Source: Arachnopeziza araneosa (Eukaryota > Ascomycota > Leotiomycetes > Helotiales > Arachnopezizaceae). From it: a stretch of 64,000 nt of DNA. Both the position numbers and the translations under genes were made by a program. The stretch is taken from positions 62,001-126,000 of the forward strand of contig QYAI01000122.1 of NCBI GenBank assembly GCA_003988855.1. The letters run 5' to 3'. The notes beneath the pieces are model-generated. The model was given only the letters and a program-made list of their open reading frames with translations, made no database searches and was not told the origin of the DNA. Positions 56,796 through 64,000 of this stretch are shown here, piece by piece; position 1 is the first letter of the stretch; each line of letters starts with the position of its first letter.

Positions 56796-57846
56796 GCGGC
56801 ATATGATTGTGGACTCAACATTGTAAGTCTCGCCTTGTGTGAACATGCATCATACTGATAATACTAGTGGGATACTGCCAATGTGTACTCGAACGGAGAA
56901 TCGGAACGAATTATCGGAAGGGCTCTGAAGACTTTTGATATTCCTCGCTTTAAGGTCGTTATCTTCACTAAATGTGGAGGTGCGGTCGGTGAGGAGCCTG
57001 GATTTGAGAACACATGCCCACAAAGGTGAGATTGCAGGCAGCAAAGAGTATGTAAATCAATATGGTAAGTAAATACCATTCCCTGACTTTCTGGGGGTGT
57101 AGGAGCTTATCAAGAGACAGGATTGTCACGTGGTGCTATATTCTCAGCTGTCGAAGCTTCGCTGGAGCGGTTGCAAACAAGCTATATTGACTTGCTTCAA
57201 ATCCACCGCTTTGACAAGCAGACATCTATTGAAGAGACATGGAAGCTTTGCATGATTTGGTCAAGATTGGTAAAGTGCGCTCTCTTGGGGCTAGTTCCAT
57301 GTGGACCTATCAGTTTGCAATGTTACAGTTTGCCGCGGAAAAGAATGGGTGGACAAAATTCATCTCCATGCAAAATCACTACAACCTCTTATACCGGGAG
57401 GAAGAGCGCGAGATGAATAAGTTCTGCAATGAGACAGGTGTTAGCCTTATTCCGGTTTGTGCTGATGTCCATAGTTTGAAGAATCTTTTAATAGTGCGGT
57501 AGTACGCCCCTCTCTCCGGTGGCAGCTGGCGAGACCGCTTACCAAGTACGGCCAAACCACGCGATCAAGCCAAGGAAACGGCAATCCGAGGTTCAAGACG
57601 GGACATAGTGAGGCGGACAAAGAGATCATCAAACGTACTGGAGAGATTGCAGAGAAACGGAAATGGACAATGAATCAGGTTTCTCTGGCATGGATCAGTA
57701 GGCGAGTGACAAGTCCAATCGTGGGCATCGGCAGTGTCGAAAGGCTTGATGAGGCGATTGAAGCGGCTGGGAAGGTTCTCACTACTGAAGAGAAAGGGTA
57801 TCTGGAGGAGCCTTATCAAGTCCTTCCAATTGACGGTCATGTGTAG
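56796..57846 (+). pseudogene. Aldo-keto reductase pseudogene, 5' truncated and frameshifted
   Basis: The visible part starts inside the family's second strand: AAYDCGLN, an intron (56823-56877), then WDTANVYSNGESE with the catalytic Asp and Tyr. The segment SRGAIFSAVEASLERLQTSYIDLLQIHRFD carries the catalytic-site His. A one-base loss near 57239 shifts to ALHDLVKIGKVRSLGASSMW, and a second one near 57523 to QLARPLTKYG. The tail EIAEKRKWTMNQVSLAWI...IVGIGSVERLDEAIEAA ends at TAG 57846. The intron 57455-57502 is still usable. The N-terminal 40 or so residues are missing or scrambled. Expected role if intact: NADPH-dependent reduction of carbonyls, in the VdtF/pyridoxal-reductase-like AKR group. 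Confidence 0.75.
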
Positions 57847-58393
57847 GGTGGCTGCTATATTATTTACTTGAAGTCAAGTATGTTCCACCTAGCGTTGACA
57901 TCCATAAGTCACTTAGAAATTGCTCGATTCACTTCTTCCGCACTCTAAATTATCTGTAACTGTGCCGCACAGGTCTGGTCCAGAGGCTCCAGAATCTTTT
58001 CCCTGGCTGTGAAGAGGTTACACAAACCATGCAGGGCGTTTTACGGCAAATAAGGTGAAGTTGGAGAGGATGGGGGTGGGGGGCAGGTTGGCCAACCGGA
58101 TGACGCCAGCTGGCATCCGGCTGCAGTATATTGGGTCGAACACTCTTGCTTTTGGAGTTTGCTTTTCTCACCATCACCAGTACCATCGCTAGATACGCTC
58201 ACACAGGCAGTCTCAGCTGACCTGTTGGAGCCTAATCATGTATCACCAATAATCTTCTCCGTCTCCATCTCTTAAGTACGGATATGCCGGCTCCCGCGAC
58301 TCCGCTTCAGCGATCGCAATGCTCGAGGCCATCTTGGATGCATCGACAGAAAAGGCCTCCAAAGTGACAAATGCGAGAAATTCACCTGCGACG
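57847..58393. other. Intergenic between relics
   Basis: No coding evidence. A GGGGGTGGGGGGCAGG G-run (58072-58087) is present. Confidence 0.3.
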
Positions 58394-60734
58394 ATGGACC
58401 CTCTCTCATTCACCGCTAGCATCATTGCCGTTGTGACGATCGCAGTACAAGTCGCCTAGAACCTACAGAAACTGAAGGCGATCTACGATGCTCCCAATGC
58501 GCTATGTATCGTAATCAATGAAGTGACGGATCTCAGACTGGTGCTGTCAGAGATCAATACGATCGTGGACAGTCAGAGCTCGGATGGAAAAGTGTTAGAT
58601 CCAGGATTTTCTAGTATATCGAGGATAGCGGAGTAGATATTAATAACCTTGCTGTAGCTTGATAACTTAATCCATACACGACTTCTAAAGCCGTCCATTG
58701 CTGGCAATGGCCAACAAGTTCGCCGAATAGCGTGGATGTGGGAGAGGAGCAATGTTCTCAAAATCCAAGAGAAACTGAGAACCCTTCGACTTGACCTTGT
58801 TGCAGCCATCGGAGCACGCTCCCTGTACGGGGAACCTCTTTCCAGCATGCTAAACAACCGCTGACATTTCATCTAGGTCAAATTCTTTGAATCTACATCT
58901 CAGGATACAGAACCCTTCGATGTAGTCGATAATGGACTATCTGACCAGAAGAATTTCCAAGATCAAGCACTACAAGTATTGGAGCGGCTTAATCTTGAGT
59001 CCAATGGAGAGAAAGGGAGAGTGGACACCCAGGGTGCGAGCCAAGAGGTGAAAAATCCCTGGAGTCATTCACTTGGCAATGACAAAGATGGACTCTCGCA
59101 TTTCTCATCCGTACAGATCAGAATGTCAAGGGAAGAAATCTCCTGCGGCGACTGGTGCAGCTGCTCCTGTCATGCTCGGCAACAACTCCGAACTCCACAT
59201 TTCATGGATCAAGTTATTGGGTCTTTATTAATTGGCTACTCTGGGATTTCTGTGACAAAAGCCAATTGCAACGAATTTGCATGGAAGCAACGCTCGTACC
59301 CGTCTGTTCATTTTACTTATTTCTTTCCATACTGGTTTCTATCTCGCATAATCACTCTGAGTATAAGAGCGACTGCTTCACAAGGACCTAAGCTATGTTT
59401 GAAGGCCCCCAGGGTTCGAGGAAGGAGGGAGGCCGTCTTCCGAGCCGCGGTCAGTGGTGATGTGGAGCATATGAAGTCTTTGCTCATCAAAGGTTTTGCG
59501 TCACCCTTGGACGTGTCGTCGAGCTCAGGCCTCTCGCTCTACACGCAAGTATATTCTTCTAGAAGCTGGAACTAAGTCAGCTGACAGAAAATAGTATGCC
59601 ATTGAGTACAAACAACTCGAGATTTGCAAGATTCTTCTTCATGCAGGCACTGACCCTTATCTCGAGGACAAGTTGCAAAGGTATTGTACACAATTTTTGA
59701 CATCAAACAAACACATTTCTGACTCTGCTAGAAACTCATATGATCTAGCCCGGAACAAAATCCTTAGCAACGGCACGGACCCGGGTATACAGATGCAGCT
59801 TCGCTCCCTATTCAGCGATACCGACCAACTGCTGAAGCATCGATTTTCAGTTCTCCATAAAATAGTTCTTGGATTGATTGTCAAGAGCCTCGAAGATGAA
59901 CTCCAAGCCTCAACATCCACTATCAACGCCACGGACCTCGATGGAAGAACAGCGTTATCATGGGCGGCCGCTCGCAACGATGTCGAAACAGTTCGGACTT
60001 TACTAAAATATGGTGCCGACCCTAACATGAAGTCCAACGACGGGTTTGCGCCCCTGCACTGGGCAGCCAGAGCAGCGGATGCTCAGTCACTTTCCTCTAT
60101 CGTGCAGTTCGACGCCGACGTCAACTGCAGGACTTCGCACGGAAGCAGCCCACTTCATCAAGCTGCATTATTCTAAGACAGTCCTGATTTTATGAAGCCC
60201 CTTATCAGTACTGGTGCCGATATACATGCGCGTCGTTCCAATGGCAATAGTCCTTTAATCTGCGCTGCAGAAGAAAATCATCCTTCTGGTGCCTTATATC
60301 TTCTGGACAGGGGTGCTAATATTGAGGATACGAACCATGACGGCAGAAGCGCTTTGTTCTGGGCTATTTCTAATAATTGCCACGAGACACTCTCCTTGCT
60401 CTTGAACCGTGGTGCTAATTATCGCCTGGTTACGGAGAGTGGAGACACAGTTTTGCATATGGTTGCCAAACACGCTGATGTCACGACATTAGAGATACTT
60501 ACTACAGAAGATTTGACAGAAATAGACCAAGCAGCGAAAGGGAGTGAAGAGCTGACGGCTAGAGAGCTCGCGGCTCGACGAGCCGACCTGACTAAGGAAT
60601 GGGACATCGCTTTTAATCTTTTGTTAGACAGTATTCGGTATCCGCAGGCTGTAAATCTGGAAAAGCCTGTTGTAGTCATCGAAGCTATTGAAATCGAAGA
60701 TCTAGAAGAATTTTGCGATGCTATCAAGTTTTAG
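58394..60734 (+). pseudogene. Second decayed ankyrin-repeat gene with STAND-type N-terminus
   Basis: ATG 58394 begins MDPLSFTASIIAVVTIAVQVA, then TAG at 58457, after which the same frame goes on: NLQKLKAIYDAPNALCIVINEVTDLRLVLSEI. Two more in-frame TAGs follow where relatives have Gln (AE*ILITLL*LDNL). The middle part has the fungal block CSCSCHARQQLRTP...GSLLIGYSGI...CNEF. Then come ankyrin repeats (GDVEHMKSLLIKGFASPLDV; DLDGRTALSWAAARNDVETVRTLLKYGADPN; DGFAPLHWAARAADAQSL; HGSSPLHQAALF). A TAA at 60174 precedes three more repeats up to the stop at 60734. The stops could each be one C-to-T change from CAG or CAA. The architecture recalls NLR-like or ankyrin proteins that detect non-self. Confidence 0.8.
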
Positions 60735-61257
60735 CCTCTACTAGCAGCGATTGCTATTCTTGCCTAGCATAGCATTATTGTTGTTTTCTAAACTATAATT
60801 TAGTCTATACCAACAATTTTAAAAAATTTAATGCGTTAAATTTCTATATTTATTTTCTGCTTAGCGATGTTAAACAGTAATAAAAAGTTTTAGTATATAA
60901 ACTTTATATTTAAATTGAAAGATAACAACTTAATTTAGATTCAAAAATACTAATCTTAATGAAGGATTTCGTCCATGTTTATGCGTGGTAATGAAGCATG
61001 AGGAATTGAGATATTGGTTTTGTATATGTACATGCATATGAACGTAATAAAAGTTAGACTTCTACGCCATGCAATGACCCAGAGCGAACTGAATCGCTAA
61101 CCCAACCATGTTCCATGAGAACCCATTGTTCAAACCCAATGCACCAGCTTAATGCCTTGTAATCCTCGACAGTGAGTGAATCCCTTTCCCCAGCCATCCC
61201 ATGATCGATGTTTCAGTCCTACACTTTTGAATATTCATGCCTCTACCCAAGTTTTGT
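60735..61257. other. A+T-rich intergenic region
   Basis: Strongly A+T-rich at 60740-60960 (long TTTAA/AATTTA runs), fitting mutated non-coding DNA. Nothing recognised. Confidence 0.4.
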
Positions 61258-62804
61258 TTATTCCTTGAAGGGGAGCCTCGGGATCATAGATATGATAGCA
61301 CTCGGGTCGCCATCTTCAATCTGTATATGGAAATCGACTGTTTTGTGTATATGTCCCAATTCGGCATCGACGTTGTCTAATTCCATATCGCTTTGATTCG
61401 GTTTGTTTATGATTTCTCTCTGGCTCGCGCTGTAGGGGGTTAGCGCCGCATGAGTGTATGAGATGGAGAACTGGATAGGATGAACACTTACTAGTCGAAG
61501 TCATCTATCCCCCTGCCACTCGATGCATATGCATTTTTGCGTGAGTTCGATCCACCAATGGTTGGCATCTCAGATTTATCCATTTTCCCACCATTGTTTG
61601 TCCTGCCGTAACTGTCAAGTACACTGCGGAGGCCGAGTCTGTATGAGAGAAGGCGGAGTTGAGGTTGTAAAGCTGGGAAGGATGCCACCCAGAGACCTGT
61701 ATGACCTTCCAAGTCGGTCCATGGTCCGAGTGTAGACGTTGAGTATGTACTGAGGTGAAAGTGAATTAGCCGTTGAGGTTTGATTTGACAAGTATGTGCA
61801 ATGCAAACAACTTACGGGTCGGATAAGGATAAGAGTGTACTGAGAAGATACATTCGCACAATACCGGTTATCACAGCGAATAATCCCACGGAGAAGACAA
61901 GAATAGCTTGGATCTTTTTTGTGGAATTCGTTATTTTGGTGCTGATAATCCAGATTGGCAAGAGGAAAAGGGCAAGATCTACAAATATTCCAATGGCTTG
62001 CGCGATGAACAAATCTTGAGCTGGTACACATTTGAGACCAGGTGTCTGAGGAAGTTTCCAAATGTCTCTGTTTGTCATTATCAGCATCATGGTCTACGAA
62101 GAATGCACCAATCATCTTACGTGATAGATTTGCATTCTTTCAATCGGTAGAAAAAGCATGCAAGAGTTTGAGCAATGATAATAAACCCAATTGTGTACAC
62201 TCCACTCGTAAATATTGGTGACCTCACTTTTAACCATTAATACTTGCCAAGTTAGCCATAGAATGAGCCGCCGTTGGACTCACAATCTTTCATAAGTCTT
62301 GGTAGAAAAACGACAATGGATAATCTTATAAGACCAGTAGCAATAAAGAAGATTAATGTGTTATTCACCAGACCCTGTTTCTCAACCTTCAGTACATTGA
62401 ACTCAATGATTGAGGAAGGTTTCTTACCACCCAGAACTGTGGAAGAATTTGCAAGGGAACGTACTCAACATGAGCACCACTGCCATAATTGACGGCTTGG
62501 AAAGTTAGCCATGGTGTCAACAGCCAAATACCCAAAATCCCTTACATCGAATGTCAAATGCGGATTGTGTGACGACCAATACCTGTACCAATCAGCTCAA
62601 GACCAGAAGTTAACAAGAACACCCTACATATCCCATAGAAGCTAAGACATCGTCAAGTCCAAAAGTCTTAGAAATAAACCCTCGAGCATAAAGCTGGGCA
62701 GCAGCAATCACTGTCGTGAATGCGATCAGTGCTGCATTAAGATCACGAACTTTATAACCTTTGTAACCGGGAGATTCCCAGTAAGGAAGTGTAGAGTTCA
62801 ACAT
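61258..62804 (-). CDS. Rhodopsin-domain (SAT4/PTH11-like) integral membrane protein
   Basis: Eight exons: 62804-62628, 62582-62546, 62495-62428, 62374-62284, 62226-62121, 62067-61816, 61749-61492 and 61429-61258; phases agree at every junction and give 386 residues. This gene looks broken in raw frames but splices cleanly. Seven helices can be traced, from LNAALIAFTTVIAAAQLYARGFI and KTFGLDDVLASMGY through SVNYGSGAHVEYV (the extracellular YG-G-H-V block of the family) to LIFFIATGLIRLSIVVFLPRL, VYTIGFIIIAQTLACFFY, LFIAQAIGIFVDLALFLLPIWII and AILVFSVGLFAVITGIVRMYL. A polar, Ser-rich C-terminal tail follows. Members are plasma-membrane proteins related to Pth11, thought to sense surfaces or signals. 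No retinal-binding Lys is expected. Confidence 0.82.
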
Positions 62805-64000
62805 AATCGCGGCCGTTACATAGCAACATGGATTCGAATTATTACACGCGGAGCATTCTCCACGCGATCGCAAGAGGGAACTGGTTCGGATTTATCTTGC
62901 CTGTCACTATACTCGGGAGAAGCCTCAGAATCGGCTCCCTTCTGCCTGGACCGAGACAGGGTCACGTCGAGTTGTTGAAACATAGTGTGGCAAGAGGGTT
63001 CAGAAAAGCCTCCTTCGGAATCGCCATCTATGCCGGCGGATCATACGATATAAACTTCGGGAGCACATTAGAGTGTTTTGGCAACATAAGGTTTTCGCGT
63101 TTTTCCGAATAAGGTCTTCGATTCGAAATGCCATTAGGCATCAGTTTGTGCTTACCAGCAATAGTTCTTTTTAGAATGCGAGATCAAGCCCATCAGTGTT
63201 ACTCTTCCGTGTTGCTGAGACTTCCCAGTTTAATTCACGACGGCGTCAAGGCCAAACATCCAGCTCGAGAATGCTGCATTTGATGTTACAAAGAGCCACT
63301 ATTTGCTCTTTATCTTCTATACTATATTTCTTCGAACAAAGTTGTCGATCATCATTCCGTGCAGCTTATTTTCGACTAACGTTCTTAAGAGGCTTAACGA
63401 ATTGACGGGCGCAGCATTCTGAACGTCGCCAGCAGCTCATATTAGTTCCATCGGCCCGTCTCTCGGCCGCTAAGAGAGCGCCATCTAGCCGGCATTCTAG
63501 AAATAGGTTTCGGAAAGGCTCTCGTGTGGTGTTGCAGCGTGGTGCATGAAATATGCAGCGGCATCCGAGCCCCAACAACCAAAGTCTCGGGTAGGTAGGG
63601 GATCGCCATCGGTAGGTCTGCCAGGTACGCGAGAAGGATTCCAAGAACTTCCGGCTGTGATTTTGCACTAGGCGAGTTGAGCCGAAATGTCTGGGGCTAG
63701 AGAACTATTGATGCACCATAACTAATTCAAGGCACATTGGGAATGTTCCAGTCGAAAGTCCCCAAACTTCAGCGAGTTAGCAGTTGGAGTGCATTTAGTA
63801 TTTTATTAAAAGAAAGGTCTTATTACTAAGTTTCTAGCAATTCGAGGCTAATTGCATTATTCTATACCCTCGAACAAGTTGCTCGTTAAAAACGATCAAG
63901 GGTCTTGTAAACAAGAGCTATTGTCCTTTCTGAAATTTGCGTTGCTAGTCTCTCTGATCTGCGTTCTCTATAAGTTTATTCGCTAAGTTAAAGAGAAACT
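62805..64000. other. Right-edge region, no gene recognised
   Basis: The left part is the promoter of the rhodopsin-domain gene. Several 60-100 codon frames overlap on both strands without domain content. From about 63,790 the sequence is A+T-rich to the edge of the window. Confidence 0.35.

Noticed and set aside
61258..62804. First read as a mutated pseudogene because of in-frame stops and a frame change
   Set aside because: The stops fall inside introns; an eight-exon model with consistent phases explains them.
63396..63412. AACGAATTGACGGG resembles a universal small-subunit rRNA segment
   Set aside because: Flanking sequence does not continue as rRNA; chance similarity.

Overview
The window looks like nuclear DNA of a filamentous ascomycete (Pezizomycotina). 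Leotiomycetes is a guess; nothing here proves the class. Genes carry many short GT-AG introns of 42-66 nt, and the families are typical of moulds: Zn2Cys6 regulators, a fungal catalase-peroxidase, a full-size PDR pump, striatin, Pho88 and a SAT4-type rhodopsin-domain protein. I rebuilt spliced genes by hand by requiring both splice consensus and reading-phase continuity. One assembly gap (73 N) lies at 8100-8172.

Layout. 1-9.5 kb: the 3' part of a 2OG-Fe(II) oxygenase, an intronless catalase-peroxidase, a GPI-type cupredoxin, a secreted PI-PLC X protein, then a gap and a possible gene relic. 9.5-12.4 kb: a thioredoxin-fold small protein and an HsbA-like secreted protein. 12.5-22.6 kb: a cluster that I read as a mycosporine pathway. 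It holds an NRPS-like adenylation-thiolation-reductase (A-T-R) enzyme, a GT8 glycosyltransferase, a COMT-type O-methyltransferase, a sugar-phosphate cyclase of the dehydroquinate-synthase superfamily (DDGS/EEVS-like) and a membrane-anchored ATP-grasp ligase. 23.6-41.3 kb: an anion:cation symporter, a GH31 glycosidase, a GNAT, a sugar transporter flanked by decayed repeats, a PDR ABC pump and an unfamiliar membrane protein with a Cys-rich tail. 41.7-42.1 kb: a purine-strand minisatellite. 42.4-54.1 kb: two Zn2Cys6 regulators, a sterol-glucosyltransferase-like enzyme, Pho88/Snd3 and striatin. 54.8-60.7 kb: a graveyard of two ankyrin genes and an aldo-keto reductase. 61.3-62.8 kb: an intact rhodopsin-domain gene.

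How the genes may work together. The cyclase, methyltransferase and ATP-grasp match the known three-enzyme route from sedoheptulose 7-phosphate to 4-deoxygadusol to a mono-substituted mycosporine. In cyanobacteria the fourth enzyme is an NRPS-like A-T-thioesterase or a D-Ala ligase homologue. Here it is an A-T-R enzyme with an NAD(P)H reductase domain, and the fifth gene is a glycosyltransferase. Fungi are known to make mycosporines bearing amino alcohols (serinol, glutaminol) and their glucosides. I therefore propose that the reductase makes the amino alcohol and the GT8 adds the sugar. The GT8 reading frame lacks a usable start in this assembly, which may be a one-base error or a real break.
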